Positions 1-8,880 are shown, counted from the first letter of the stretch. The stretch is 64,000 nucleotides of DNA from Bradyrhizobium huanghuaihaiense (GCF_007830635.1 NZ_VLLA01000005.1:328768-392767); one strand, 5' to 3'. The notes: generated from the sequence alone by a model not told the origin. Numbers and translations: made by a program.

Positions 1-1150
1 TCGCGCTGTAGGTGATCCAGAGGACGACGTTGCCGAGCAGGTAGGATAGCGCGCCGAAGACGATGTAGGAACGCCAGGGCAAGGCATACAGCGAGGGACG
101 CGCGAAATTCGTCGAGGCCTTGGGATAGATCGCAAAGAAGATCGAGATCATCACGGCGACCGCATGTGCGGCCGAGGAGAGGCCTCCGGTCAGCGAGCCG
201 ACCTCGTAATTCTTCGACAGGTTCATGAAGAACAGCGGCGCGACAGAGACCACGAAGTCGAGCACGAAGATGATCACCAGGGGCGCAAACGGCAACGGCT
301 GGGGAAGAACGGTCTGGTACCCGAAGCTGGAGATCAGCTCCGTGCGGGAATCGCGCCTGTCGACCACCGACAACGTTGCCTCGGCCAATCGGCGCTGGTA
401 GGCGACGCGCAGATCCTCGCATTCCTCGGAGATGAAGTCGGAAATCTCGTACACCAGCTCCTCCGCGTCCAGGGCCGATACCGTGATGTCGTCCGTCAGC
501 AGGAGGGCACGGGCCGACCGTCGCAGCATGCGCCGATATTGCCTTTCCATCTCGTCGAAGACGGCTTTCCGGGCGCGGAAGAATCTCTTGAACCGCTTGT
601 TGCCGCGCAGCTCGACGAAACTGGTGTGGAGGGAAGCGACCTGCTTGATCATGGTCGCAGCGCCGGGCGCGAGCACCTGGTCGTCGTCGTTGAGCGCCTT
701 CTCGATCAGCCCGGCGGGAACGCCGTAGCCTTCGAGCTCGCGCTGCAACTCCGGTCTTGCCCGCTCCGTCACCTTGATGGGCGACCGCGCGATGGCGACG
801 ATGACGGTCTCCACGGCCTGCGGGTAGCGTGCCAGCGTCTGCATCATTCTTCGCAGGAAATCGATCACCCAGCCGAGCACCGGCAAATGGGGCGTCAGCA
901 CCATGAAGGCGATCGTCGCCGGGATCGCAACGACGAGGCCAGTTCCGCGCGACATCAGGATCGCGACGAAGAAATAGAACATCACCGCGATCGTGACGTA
1001 GGCGAAGACCGCGAAATAATAGCGATCGCGCATCACGGCAAAGCGGATGTCCGCGGTCTCGAAAGGTGCGTGGAAGTCGATCGCGCTGACGACGCAGACC
1101 GCAATCGCACCGAGGCCGAGAGCTACGATCGACGGGTCAAGGCCATGCAT
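1..1150 (-). CDS. Multi-pass membrane protein, partial, partner of CHAT protease
   Basis: The reading frame is open from an ATG at 1150 to the window edge, giving about 383 residues with no stop, so the C-terminus lies outside. One hydrophobic segment lies near residues 4-24, and two more follow at about 45-95 (rich in F, Y, V and A). A charged soluble stretch of about 200 residues with many Arg/Glu and likely helices comes next. Three more membrane segments fall at about residues 288-310, 328-347 and 360-383. I do not recognise the family. The gene starts 10 bp after the stop of the CHAT protease gene on the same strand, so the two are almost certainly co-transcribed. A membrane effector or sensor for the protease is an inference from that pairing only. 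Confidence 0.8.
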   Translation of the reverse strand, partial: MHGLDPSIVALGLGAIAVCVVSAIDFHAPFETADIRFAVMRDRYYFAVFAYVTIAVMFYFFVAILMSRGTGLVVAIPATIAFMVLTPHLPVLGWVIDFLRRMMQTLARYPQAVETVIVAIARSPIKVTERARPELQRELEGYGVPAGLIEKALNDDDQVLAPGAATMIKQVASLHTSFVELRGNKRFKRFFRARKAVFDEMERQYRRMLRRSARALLLTDDITVSALDAEELVYEISDFISEECEDLRVAYQRRLAEATLSVVDRRDSRTELISSFGYQTVLPQPLPFAPLVIIFVLDFVVSVAPLFFMNLSKNYEVGSLTGGLSSAAHAVAVMISIFFAIYPKASTNFARPSLYALPWRSYIVFGALSYLLGNVVLWITYSA

Positions 1151-1160
1151 GGATGAAAAC

Positions 1161-2366
1161 TCACTCCGATCCGGCCCGGTCCACGAAAATTTCCCCGTCG
1201 AGGCCGCGCATGTACAGGACCGGCGAAATCCATTCGGCGAATTGCCGCGCCTTCAATTCGGCCCGGGTATGCGCCAGCGCGGCCTGGATCGAAACGTTTT
1301 CCGCCAGATAGGTGTAGAACGTATCGGCGAAGGCGAGACCCATATTGTCGCTGATCTCGAACTGCATGGCGATCACGGCGGGCACGCCGCCCTGAATGAG
1401 CTCGGCGGCAGTGCTCGAGAACAGAGAGCCCGGTTCGCCCTGCGCGCCGCTGCAGGAGTTCAGGACGACGAGACTCGGCGTTTGACCGGGCTGGGTCAGG
1501 AATTCTTTCAGCGAGTCGGCATAAAGCCTTCTTCCCTTCGGCCCGCCCTCCTCCTGGACCACGATGAAGCCCATCTGCCGCTCGGGATCGTGACCGCCGT
1601 GCCCGATGAAGTGAAACAGGTCCCACCGCTTGCCTTCGTCTCCCCTCAGGAAGCGGCGGTTGAGATCCCGAGCCTTCGCCGAGGGGATCCACGACAGTTT
1701 CAGCCTCTTGCCGTCGTCCAGCTCGCTCAACGCCTTCTTGATCGCGACCTGCTCGGCATCGACCTCGATCTCGTCCAGCGGCAATCCGTTCAGGACCTTG
1801 ACCCGCGCGGCCATACCCAGCATCCGTATCGGCCTTGCCGCGGCCACCCGGCGCTCCTCGCCATAGTCGTCGACGGCCCGCATGAATGGCGTGCTTTGCG
1901 ACGTCGTCACGTAGAAGCGGTTCTTCTTGTCGTACATCGTCTCCCACGGCACGTAGGCGAGCGTGGGATCGGTGACCCGCAGACGGATCAGGAACGGCTG
2001 ATCGTGCTTTCGCGCCGCCTGGGAGCATTCCTGATAGAGCTCGAGGATCTTGCGCTGAAAGATGAACTCGAAGAGCTGCGATCCGATCTCCTGCACGATC
2101 CGCTCGTCCGACCCCGAGGCCAGACCTCCGGCAGCGTCACGCAAAGCGGGTCTCGCTTCATCACCGCCACCTGTCGCGGACGCATTCGCGTTGCGCGCGG
2201 CAGCACACTGGAGAATTGCTTCCTGCAACGGCCTCAGATTCTGACGAAAGCTCGGCTTGAGCTTTTCGACTTCAATCTCGCGGCTCGATGAATTGTAGTC
2301 CGCGACGATGCGGCAATGACTTTCGCCACTATCTTCAATGGTCAGATTGAAAACGACTTTCGCCAC
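1161..2366 (-). CDS. CHAT domain caspase-like protease
   Basis: This 401-residue protein has a C-terminal CHAT (caspase HetF associated with TPR) domain from about residue 125 onward. The catalytic histidine motif HFIGHGGHD lies at 252-260 (likely His256) and the catalytic cysteine motif VVLNSCSGA is centred on Cys305. It ends in the usual 'GVPAVIAMQ' and 'ADTFYTYL' segments, so the peptidase core looks intact. The first 120 residues have no TPR repeats and no recognised domain. The start is GTG with GAGGG seven bases upstream. CHAT proteases act in bacterial self-killing and antiphage systems, and also in unrelated roles. The neighbour 10 bp downstream is a multi-pass membrane protein, and no gasdermin, STAND ATPase or Cas gene is next to it. 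Confidence 0.88.
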   Translation of the reverse strand: MAKVVFNLTIEDSGESHCRIVADYNSSSREIEVEKLKPSFRQNLRPLQEAILQCAAARNANASATGGGDEARPALRDAAGGLASGSDERIVQEIGSQLFEFIFQRKILELYQECSQAARKHDQPFLIRLRVTDPTLAYVPWETMYDKKNRFYVTTSQSTPFMRAVDDYGEERRVAAARPIRMLGMAARVKVLNGLPLDEIEVDAEQVAIKKALSELDDGKRLKLSWIPSAKARDLNRRFLRGDEGKRWDLFHFIGHGGHDPERQMGFIVVQEEGGPKGRRLYADSLKEFLTQPGQTPSLVVLNSCSGAQGEPGSLFSSTAAELIQGGVPAVIAMQFEISDNMGLAFADTFYTYLAENVSIQAALAHTRAELKARQFAEWISPVLYMRGLDGEIFVDRAGSE

Positions 2367-2853
2367 GACGCAACCCTCAGCCGCGCAACAGCCGGCGCAA
2401 AAAACTCACGCCTACTCCAAGTCTATACCGGACAGAAAAGCGCGCAACGGGCGAATCGAGCCGGCGCTGTTCTCCGCATCTGCGGTGCCGGCATCCTGCC
2501 GGTCTGTTTTCCGTCCGGGACGCTCACCATCCATGGCGGGCGCCCGATTGAAATCCAATCGAATGATCGTCAAAACGACGCGGAACCGGCGTTCAGGCCT
2601 GCCGCCGCGGCTTGCGCGCCCGCCGCGGCTGGCGCACCGCATTTGCGGCCATCGGCGCAGAGCGGAAGCTTGCCGGCTCCTGAGCTTTTCTAGAGCCAAT
2701 TCTCCGGAGCGAATGTGAGCCGCTTCACACCTCCCGGTTTATTGATCCCGCCCGGCTTGAGCATGCTCCGGAACTCGAAAGCGTACCGCCGCTCGCCCCT
2801 GAATCAATTTGACTTTCATGTCGACCGCCAGCATTCGACATCGCGGTCCCCGC
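2367..2853. other. Intergenic region upstream of the CHAT gene
   Basis: No convincing gene is visible in these 487 bases. Short open frames on both strands have low-complexity Arg/Pro/Ala translations and no ribosome binding sites. The stretch should hold the promoter for the leftward CHAT/membrane protein pair. It contains a perfect TGTGA-N6-TCACA palindrome, listed separately. Confidence 0.6.
2714..2729. promoter_or_regulatory. CRP/FNR-type palindrome TGTGA-N6-TCACA
   Basis: The 16 bases read TGTGA, six bases, TCACA, which is the exact symmetric consensus for E. coli CRP and close to sites of other CRP/FNR-superfamily regulators. It lies about 350 bp upstream of the CHAT start and 125 bp beyond the end of the SDR gene. 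Its use in this organism is inferred, and a chance match is possible. Confidence 0.35.
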
Positions 2854-3627
2854 TTATGCCGCTGGAAGCTCTACGCCTGTCAGCTCGTCCAGTCTGGCGA
2901 TGAGGGCGTCCTGGAATGTCGGGTCGGTCGCCTCATCGGCCGGCTGCTCCTGCCGGAGGTGATGCCAGTAGCGGCCGCTGACCATCGCGGCCGGCTCTTC
3001 GCTGACGGCGAGCCAGGACTGCGTACGTTGTCCGGTGTCGAGATCCACGGGGGCACCCGCACCGCCCATTCTGGTGCGCACCCAACCGGGATCGACCGCA
3101 TTGCAGAGAACGTGCGGCCAGCGCCTTGCCAGCGCGTAAGCCAGCGCGACCGCGTGCAGCTTGCTCTCGGCATAGGCCTTCCCCGCATCCCAGCTTCGCC
3201 GGGTCCAGTCGAGGTCGCGCAAAGAGCCCTCGCCGCCGCGATGCAGGCCGCTGCTGAGATAGACCAGCCGCTTCGGCCGCGCGATCAGGGCCGTCAGCAT
3301 GTACGGCGCCAGCGTGTTGATCACCAGCGTGCCGGCATGGCCTTCCGCGGTCGAGCCGCGGCTCCGCTCCGTGTAGACGCCGGCATTGTGGATGATCGCA
3401 TCCATGCGTCCGATCGCGTTGACCTGGTCTGCGATGTCCTTCGTCTCGGCGGCGCTCCTGAGATCGCCGACCACGATACCTGCAGCATGCGAGGCAAAGT
3501 CCGCAACCGCCGCGGCGCGATCGGCCGATCGCGCGTGCAGCACCACGCGGTGTCCCTGATCGATCAGCGATTGCGCAGCCGCCCGGCCAAGACCATCCGT
3601 GCTGCCGGTGATGAAGACGATCGCCAT
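2854..3627 (-). CDS. SDR family oxidoreductase
   Basis: This 257-residue short-chain dehydrogenase/reductase has the nucleotide-binding motif TGSTDGLG at residues 7-14, an 'HNAG' motif near 80 in place of NNAG, the active-site serine region LVYLSSG at about 121-127 and the catalytic YxxxK (Tyr152, Lys156). NAD(P)-dependent redox of a carbonyl or alcohol is expected, but the substrate is unknown. It starts 11 bp after the cupin gene, with GGAGC in front of the ATG. It is the last gene of an MFS-CMD-cupin-SDR operon opposite a LysR regulator. Confidence 0.9.
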   Translation of the reverse strand: MAIVFITGSTDGLGRAAAQSLIDQGHRVVLHARSADRAAAVADFASHAAGIVVGDLRSAAETKDIADQVNAIGRMDAIIHNAGVYTERSRGSTAEGHAGTLVINTLAPYMLTALIARPKRLVYLSSGLHRGGEGSLRDLDWTRRSWDAGKAYAESKLHAVALAYALARRWPHVLCNAVDPGWVRTRMGGAGAPVDLDTGQRTQSWLAVSEEPAAMVSGRYWHHLRQEQPADEATDPTFQDALIARLDELTGVELPAA

Positions 3628-3638
3628 GCACTGCTCCG

Positions 3639-4142
3639 CTATCCCCTGCGATATTGTTCGTCGCTGACCTTCTCCATCCAGTCAACATTTTTGCCGCCCA
3701 CGGATTCCTGGATGGCGATGTGGGTCATTGCCGTCGTCGGCGAGGCGCCATGCCAGTGCTTCAGTCCCGGCGGAAACCACACGACGTCGCCGGGCCGGAT
3801 CTCCTCGACGGGGCCACCCTCCCGCTGCACCCAGCCGAGCCCGGCGGTGACGATCAGGGTCTGGCCGAGCGGGTGCGTATGCCAGGCGGTTCGGGCGCCC
3901 GGTTCGAATGTCACCTGACCGGCCGCCACGCGCGCGGGATCGGGTGCCTGGAACAGCGGATCGATGCGCACCGTTCCGGTGAACCAGTCGGCCGGGCCCT
4001 TCTGCGAGGGGCGCGATCCGTTTCGTTTGATGTCGATGTCCATGTCAGGTTCCTTCTGTGCTGCGGCCGCAAGCGGGCGGTGAACTCCGATCGCAGCGGC
4101 GGCGCCGCCGATCAGCGCGCCCCTGCGTGTGACGTGAGGCAT
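3639..4142 (-). CDS. Cupin domain protein with Tat-like leader
   Basis: This 167-residue protein carries one cupin-2 barrel. Cupin motif 1 is visible as [17 protein letters not shown], with metal-ligand histidines in HTH, and motif 2 as [16 protein letters not shown] with a further histidine. The first 30 residues contain a twin-arginine sequence ([11 protein letters not shown]) and an alanine-rich hydrophobic stretch, so Tat export or a relic leader is possible. An in-frame ATG at 4043 would give a cytosolic form. The ATG at 4142 lies 13 bp after the CMD gene. Cupins of this type are often encoded with carboxymuconolactone decarboxylase-like proteins and short-chain reductases, as here. Confidence 0.87.
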   Translation of the reverse strand: MPHVTRRGALIGGAAAAIGVHRPLAAAAQKEPDMDIDIKRNGSRPSQKGPADWFTGTVRIDPLFQAPDPARVAAGQVTFEPGARTAWHTHPLGQTLIVTAGLGWVQREGGPVEEIRPGDVVWFPPGLKHWHGASPTTAMTHIAIQESVGGKNVDWMEKVSDEQYRRG

Positions 4143-4155
4143 GGCCCGGCTTCCT

Positions 4156-4935
4156 TCAGTGCGGACGCTTCTCGATGACGTCCTTGACGATGGGCGCTGC
4201 GGAGAACGCGTTGGGCCAGCCGGCGTAGAAGGCGAGATGCCCGAGCACCTCGCCGGCCTCCTCACGCGTCAACCCGTTATCCATCGCGCGGTTCAAATGA
4301 TAGGTAATCTGCGCGACCTGGCCGGTCGCGATCAGCGCACTGACGGTGACGAGGCTGCGGTCGCGCGGCGCCAGCGCCGGCCGCAGCCAGAGATCCCGGA
4401 ACAGCACGTCGGTCGTGTATTGCACGAGGCTCGGCGTGATCTGTCCGAACTGCTCGCCGACCCGGCTCGCCCGCTGCTTCTCCGCGGCTTCGTCGAGCGG
4501 AAGCTGCGGTCCCGACGCCGGCGGAAGCTGGTCGGCGCCGATGTTGCGGCTCCTGAACGCGTCCCTCGCCGCCGGGATCGCCCCCATCGCATTCGCCCAG
4601 CCGGTGTAGAAGGCCAGGTGCGTGATGATCTCGGAGATCTCGGATGGCTTCACGCCGCTGTCGAGCGCGAGACCGAGATGGGTCGGCAGCTCCACCGTCT
4701 GGTTGCGAGCAATGAGAGCCGCGACGGTGACGATGCTGCGGTCCCGAACCGAGAGGCCCGGCCGTTTCCAGAGATCGTCCTTGAGAACCTTCTGCGCATA
4801 GCTCTCGAGTGCGGGCGCGACGGCGCGGATGTCTTCGGGCTTCAACATGAGATTGGCTCCTTGTACGTCGCTGGCGGCGGCCACGTCGCCGGCAAGCAGG
4901 CAGAACGAAAACAGGGTGACGGCGAGCAGCTTCAT
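4156..4935 (-). CDS. Carboxymuconolactone decarboxylase family protein, two CMD domains
   Basis: This 259-residue protein has an N-terminal signal peptide (about residues 1-20, [16 protein letters not shown]) and two CMD/AhpD-like repeats. Each has the pattern 'RDRSxVTVxALIA' followed by '[14 protein letters not shown]' or '[14 protein letters not shown]'. The CxxC redox pair of AhpD is absent, so a peroxidase-partner role is unlikely. CMD proteins act on lactones in aromatic degradation or have unknown roles. The start overlaps the stop of the MFS gene by four bases (ATGA), showing translational coupling. The signal peptide suggests a periplasmic location. Confidence 0.88.
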   Translation of the reverse strand: MKLLAVTLFSFCLLAGDVAAASDVQGANLMLKPEDIRAVAPALESYAQKVLKDDLWKRPGLSVRDRSIVTVAALIARNQTVELPTHLGLALDSGVKPSEISEIITHLAFYTGWANAMGAIPAARDAFRSRNIGADQLPPASGPQLPLDEAAEKQRASRVGEQFGQITPSLVQYTTDVLFRDLWLRPALAPRDRSLVTVSALIATGQVAQITYHLNRAMDNGLTREEAGEVLGHLAFYAGWPNAFSAAPIVKDVIEKRPH

Positions 4936-6140
4936 TGCGGGGATCCTTCCAATGTTGCGGGGTGCACGATCAGCCACCAGGCGACGAGCGCGGCGCAGAG
5001 CACGGTCATGGCGCTGACGAGGAACACGGTGTTGAGCCGCGCGCCGGTCGCGATCAATCCGAGCGCAGGGCTTGCGAGCCCTTGCGCAAGGTCCAGGAAG
5101 GCGGTGTAGGCGCCCATGGCGAGGCCGCGGCTCTGCGCGGGAACGCGGCGCACGGCTTCGACGCCGAAGCCGGGATACACCAGCGAGAAGCCGAAGCCGG
5201 TCAGCGCCGCGCCGGCGAGCGCCATCTCGGGCCGGGCAGCAAGCCAGATCAGCGCCTGCCCGACCGCTTCGATCAGCGCGCAGACCAGCGCGACCTTTGC
5301 GCCGCCGACCGCATCGGCCACATGACTGAAGAACACCCGTGCCAGGATGAAGGCGACAGCGTAGGCGCTGTAGGCGAGCCAGCCGTCGGCCCATCCGCGG
5401 TTCGCGAACAGCAGGGCGACGAACGTCGTCACCGCGCCGAACCCGACGCTGCCGAGTGCCGAGCCGAAACCCGGCACCCATACCGAGCCGACGACCTGAA
5501 CGAGCGAGAGACGCGCCTGGTGCACCGGCGCCACCGCGGGAAGCGGGGCGACAAGCAGCAGCGTCAACAGCGGCGCCACCGCTGTTGCGACCGCGATTGC
5601 GGCAAAACCATAGGCGGCGTAGAGCGCGGAGCCCGCGGGCGCGCCGATCGCGAAGGCCGCGAACATCGCCGACCCCACCCAGGCGATCACCTTGCCCGTG
5701 CTGCGGCCGTCGGCAAGCGCAAGTCCCCAGCTCACGGCAGCGGTGATGACGAAGCTCTCGGCCGCCCCCAACAGCCCGCGCCCGAGCAGGAGTATCGCGA
5801 CCGAGATCAATGGCGCCTGGGTCGCCCCCAGCGAAGCCAGGTACAGCAGTCCGGACACCGCGGCCGCGAGCAAGCCGACGACCACGCCACGCTTGGCGCC
5901 GCTTCTGTCCGAAAAGTGTCCCGCCCATGGCCGCGATACCAGCGAGGCCGCGAACTGACTGCCGGCGACGAGGCCGACCACGAAAGTGCCGAGGCCCAGC
6001 CCATCATGGACATGAAGCGGAAGCACCGGCATCGCAACGCCGATGACGAGGAAGGCCACGAAGACCACGCCCATGATCGGCAGCAAGGCCGCGGCCCCAC
6101 GAGGCCCCGCGACCTGCTCCTGCATCGTCGTTGCCGACAT
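4932..6140 (-). CDS. MFS transporter, drug/arabinose efflux type
   Basis: This 402-residue protein has about twelve hydrophobic segments in two halves. The conserved loop 2-3 motif of the major facilitator superfamily is present near residues 75-90 (AGHFSDRSGAKR). It is expected to export a small molecule across the inner membrane by proton antiport, with unknown substrate. It is the first gene of the operon, with GAGAGG before the ATG. It is transcribed divergently from the LysR gene, with a 111-bp shared promoter region, and is probably regulated by it. Confidence 0.9.
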   Translation of the reverse strand: MSATTMQEQVAGPRGAAALLPIMGVVFVAFLVIGVAMPVLPLHVHDGLGLGTFVVGLVAGSQFAASLVSRPWAGHFSDRSGAKRGVVVGLLAAAVSGLLYLASLGATQAPLISVAILLLGRGLLGAAESFVITAAVSWGLALADGRSTGKVIAWVGSAMFAAFAIGAPAGSALYAAYGFAAIAVATAVAPLLTLLLVAPLPAVAPVHQARLSLVQVVGSVWVPGFGSALGSVGFGAVTTFVALLFANRGWADGWLAYSAYAVAFILARVFFSHVADAVGGAKVALVCALIEAVGQALIWLAARPEMALAGAALTGFGFSLVYPGFGVEAVRRVPAQSRGLAMGAYTAFLDLAQGLASPALGLIATGARLNTVFLVSAMTVLCAALVAWWLIVHPATLEGSPQ

Positions 6141-6234
6141 GCCTCTCTCGGCTCCTGCTTCGTGGTCTGATTGGCTGAGCCGAACCTAGAGCTTCCGCGC
6201 CCCCCTGATTAGGTGATAGATTTCGGATGCAGTC

Positions 6235-6249
6235 ATTAGCTGGGCTAAT
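6235..6249. promoter_or_regulatory. LysR-type operator, perfect inverted repeat
   Basis: The sequence is attagc, tgg, gctaat: a perfect 6-bp inverted repeat with a three-base centre, of the T-N11-A class bound by LysR regulators. It lies in the 111-bp divergent region and ends only two bases before the LysR start codon, so bound protein would also block translation start or transcription of lysR. A second half-site-like 'gattagg' lies near 6208. Confidence 0.6.
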
Positions 6250-6251
6250 CA

Positions 6252-7151
6252 ATGAACCGGGACGACGCCGGCGATCTCCTTGCCTTCCTCGCGGTGGCCC
6301 GCGAACGCAGCTTCACCCGCGCAGCGGCAAAGCTCGGCATGACGCAGTCCGCGCTCAGCCAGATCATCCGGAACCTGGAGGAGCGGCTCGGCATGCGGCT
6401 GCTCAACCGGACGACGCGCAGCGTCACGCCGACCCAGGCCGGCGAACGCCTGTTTGCAAGCATCGCTCCCAAATTCAGCGAGATCGACGCCGACCTCGCC
6501 GCGCTCAGCGAGCTCAGGGAGAAACCGGCCGGAACGGTGCGGCTGACCGCGACCGAATATGCGGCATCCGAAATCGTGCTGCCGGCACTGACGAAGCTCC
6601 TTCCGAAATACCCCGACATCCATGTCGAGATCGTCATCGACTACGGTCTCACCAACATCGTGGCGCAGCAGGTCGACGCCGGCATTCGCCCCGGTGAACT
6701 CGTCGCCAAGGACATGATCGCGGTGCGCGTCAGTCCCGACCTTCGCATGGCCGTGGTCGGTTCACCCTCCTACTTCGCCGCGCGCAAGCGCCCGAGGGTT
6801 CCGCAGGATCTGACGCACCACAACTGCCTCAACCTGCGCCTTCCGACCCATGGCGGCAGCCTGTATGCGTGGGAGTTCGAGAAGGGCGGCCGCGAACTGA
6901 ATGTGCGCGTCGACGGACAGCTCGTCTTCAACAGCGCCGGCCTTCTCCTGGACGGAGCGCTCAAGGGCCTGGGCCTCGCCTATCTCACGGAGGGACATGT
7001 GCAGCCCTACCTGTCCGGCGGCAAGCTGGTCAGGGTATTGTCGGACTGGTGTCCACCGTTCTCGGGCTATCATCTGTACTATCCGAGCCGCCGCCAACCC
7101 TCGCCTGCCTTTTCGCTGCTGGTCGACGCGCTCCGCTATCGCGGGAAATAG
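6252..7151 (+). CDS. LysR family transcriptional regulator
   Basis: This 299-residue protein has a LysR winged helix-turn-helix at residues 1-62 (AAAKLGMTQSALSQIIRNLEERLG) and a periplasmic-binding-protein-like effector domain from about 90 to 295. The MFS-CMD-cupin-SDR operon diverges from it, which is the classical arrangement for control of a neighbouring catabolic or efflux operon. There is no obvious Shine-Dalgarno sequence before the ATG, and that space is filled by an inverted repeat. Confidence 0.93.
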   Translation: MNRDDAGDLLAFLAVARERSFTRAAAKLGMTQSALSQIIRNLEERLGMRLLNRTTRSVTPTQAGERLFASIAPKFSEIDADLAALSELREKPAGTVRLTATEYAASEIVLPALTKLLPKYPDIHVEIVIDYGLTNIVAQQVDAGIRPGELVAKDMIAVRVSPDLRMAVVGSPSYFAARKRPRVPQDLTHHNCLNLRLPTHGGSLYAWEFEKGGRELNVRVDGQLVFNSAGLLLDGALKGLGLAYLTEGHVQPYLSGGKLVRVLSDWCPPFSGYHLYYPSRRQPSPAFSLLVDALRYRGK

Positions 7152-7182
7152 CAGACGCTTGCGTGCCCTGCGCCAAGAGGCC

Positions 7183-7767
7183 TTACGGGCTTGCCGGCAA
7201 CTGACCTCGATCGCTCCGTCCCTCGAAATAGGCGCAAAGCAGGGTCGTGTCCTTTTGAGCGATGGCCTTGCGAAAGAACTGGCACCTGAAATGCCGGTCC
7301 TTTCCCTCTCCCCTCTCGATCAGGAACATGCATTCAGTGCAAATGTCGGCATGATGGCGGCGCTTGCCGACATCGAGCCCGGCCAGGACGCGGCGAAGCG
7401 CATCGTGCAGCCGAGATCGATCGGCGACGTCAAGCGCCACAAGCCGGTCTCGCAGCGCGTTCATCGGATCACGCTTGAGGAATCTCTCGCCTTCTCCCGT
7501 GAGACAAAGCGCAATCGAGCGCTTGTCCTCTACAATCGGCTTGCGGACCATCAATCCCTTGCTTTGCAGCGCGGCGGCGATCTGCGATGCGGCGCTGCGG
7601 GTCGTGCCCAGAAAGCTGGCAAGAGCGCTCGGCGTCCTCGAAAACCTGTTTGCGCGGGCGAGATAGCGCAAGGCCATCCATTCCCGATCGCTCAGACCCG
7701 AAAGACTGCCTTCAAAATTCCAAGTGTCCGCCGATCGCACCAGGAGCTTTAGAATCTCAATTGCCAT
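7183..7767 (-). CDS. MarR-type regulator with C-terminal cysteine cluster
   Basis: This is a 194-residue protein. Residues 1-110 resemble a MarR winged helix: a recognition region around TRSAASQIAAALQSKGLM and a wing ending 'VEDKRSIALCLTGEGERFL'. The C-terminal part holds a C-x2-C pair (ICTECMF, about 143 and 146) and further cysteines at about 162 and 178, with a nearby HH pair. This could bind a metal or Fe-S cluster, which is unusual for MarR proteins. A GTG six bases upstream (7773) is an alternative start. It is convergent with the LysR gene and its target is unknown. Confidence 0.8.
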   Translation of the reverse strand: MAIEILKLLVRSADTWNFEGSLSGLSDREWMALRYLARANRFSRTPSALASFLGTTRSAASQIAAALQSKGLMVRKPIVEDKRSIALCLTGEGERFLKRDPMNALRDRLVALDVADRSRLHDALRRVLAGLDVGKRRHHADICTECMFLIERGEGKDRHFRCQFFRKAIAQKDTTLLCAYFEGRSDRGQLPASP

Positions 7768-7773
7768 TGTCAC

Positions 7774-8128
7774 TGCAAGTCCCCAGGCAACGGCCGTCCT
7801 GGCTCTCGATCAAGGATCGCGAGCCGCCGTATTGGATGAAGGTTGAATTCCCGTCGGGACTTGTTGGGTCCGGTATACCGTCCCGTGAAGCCGGAACGGC
7901 GGTGATGATTCCGCCGCGGCTTCAGCCCGATTGCCGGTTCCCGATAGCCTGATCGTTCCGGGAAAGGAACACCGAAAAAATACGTACCGCGCTCACCTCG
8001 AGATGGTGGACACCGAGTCCCGCACGCCCGGATAGGTTCGGAAGCCCGTGGCGCCACGCGAACTCAGCGAGATCCATGCGTCTTCCGCAGGGAAGCCGAT
8101 GGATAGCGCTTGAAAGCCGTCGCAGTCT
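7774..8128. other. Intergenic region without visible gene
   Basis: These 355 bases lie upstream of the MarR-type gene and downstream of the YunG-like gene. I see no open frame with plausible composition and no tRNA or strong hairpin. It presumably holds the MarR promoter. Confidence 0.5.
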
Positions 8129-8485
8129 TTAAGTTGATTTGATGTGGTGCTTCCGAAATGCCGCTCTGAGTTGAGCCAGCTCATCGTGTGTCGCTCCCCG
8201 CTCCGCGTCGGCCCGATCGGTGAGCACGTCCACGTAAACGATCGGCTGATCGAACTGGCTCGCCGTGAAGTCGTACCGCTTGCCCTCGATCCGATTGTAG
8301 AAATGGTCGCCGGCCTGCAGAGGCGTTTTCAGCAGGTCACCGCCGAAGAGATCGTGGATCAGCAGCGACGTGACGTTGCATTGCCCCGCCGCCGGGTTGT
8401 CCGCCGTCCATTGGCTGGAAGTCGACAGCGACCATGCCTCGCTCAGCGCGCGTTGTACGTCATCGGGATCGAAGTTCATCGGCAT
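8129..8485 (-). CDS. YunG family protein
   Basis: This 118-residue cytosolic protein matches the YunG pattern. It has an 'ALSEAWSLSTSSQWT' opening, 'NPAAGQCNVTSLLIHDLFGGDLLKT' with a single Cys, then 'HFYNRIEGKRYDFTASQF' (each quoted from this sequence). YunG proteins have no established function; the Cys/His arrangement hints at a small papain-like fold, but that is speculation. The ATG at 8485 fits the family start, and an ATG two codons later is also possible. It stands alone between intergenic regions. Confidence 0.75.
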   Translation of the reverse strand: MPMNFDPDDVQRALSEAWSLSTSSQWTADNPAAGQCNVTSLLIHDLFGGDLLKTPLQAGDHFYNRIEGKRYDFTASQFDQPIVYVDVLTDRADAERGATHDELAQLRAAFRKHHIKST

Positions 8486-8602
8486 CGCCAAGATCAGCGC
8501 CGAACTATAATTTCGGATTATACGATTATCGCTTTCTACCACTGTTTTGCCCGACGAGTCAAAACGGCCTCGTTGCTCGACTGGGCCCCAACTCCATCCG
8601 CC

Positions 8603-8682
8603 CGTCATTGCGAGCGCAGCGAAGCAATCCAGACTCTTTCCGCGGAGGGACTCTGGATTGCTTCGCTGCGCTCGCAATGACG
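8603..8682. repeat. REP-like palindromic intergenic repeat
   Basis: Two perfect 31-bp inverted arms (8603-8633 and 8652-8682), beginning cgtcattgcgagcg, flank an 18-bp loop. The motif is a well-known dispersed palindrome of Bradyrhizobium and relatives. It lies upstream of the YunG-like gene and can form a long hairpin in RNA. It supports the taxonomic guess. Confidence 0.85.
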
Positions 8683-8849
8683 ATTGGGCACCGGTTGCGC
8701 CAAGATTGTTCTGTCCCGCTGATTTGCCCATCTTGTCAGACGATTAGCCGCGTCGCCCAGGCAACATGCCCTGCCCCCGTCTCTACTGTGCATGGGGTTG
8801 TTTTCGATATTTTTTTGTTTGGCCCCTTCCGACGCGCCTCAGCAAAGAA

Positions 8850-8880
8850 AAAGCCCGGCCTCTTCTCGAGGCCGGGCTTT
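8850..8880 (-). terminator. Rho-independent terminator of the TRAP gene
   Basis: On the minus strand a 12-bp perfect GC-rich stem (8850-8861 with 8869-8880), built on aaagcccggcct, closes a 7-base loop and is followed by a T-run. It lies 25 bp after the stop of the leftward TRAP binding-protein gene. Confidence 0.88.

Noticed and set aside
164..2291. Long plus-strand open frames over the first 2.3 kb
   Set aside because: Arg/His/Asp-rich translations without domains; they mirror the minus-strand membrane protein and CHAT genes, which carry clear motifs.
2338..2718. 126-codon plus-strand frame
   Set aside because: Composition is Arg/Ala/Ser/Pro-biased, with no ribosome site or family resemblance.
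1161..3627. A larger defence island around the CHAT gene
   Set aside because: The next genes (SDR, cupin, CMD, MFS) form an ordinary metabolic operon; no nuclease, NLR or retron gene is present.
8603..8682. Reading the long palindrome as an insertion sequence
   Set aside because: There is no transposase and the arms are only 31 bp apart by an 18-bp loop, as in REP-type repeats.
8486..8731. N-terminal extension of the YunG-like frame
   Set aside because: It would translate through the REP-like palindrome; the family N-terminus begins at 8485.
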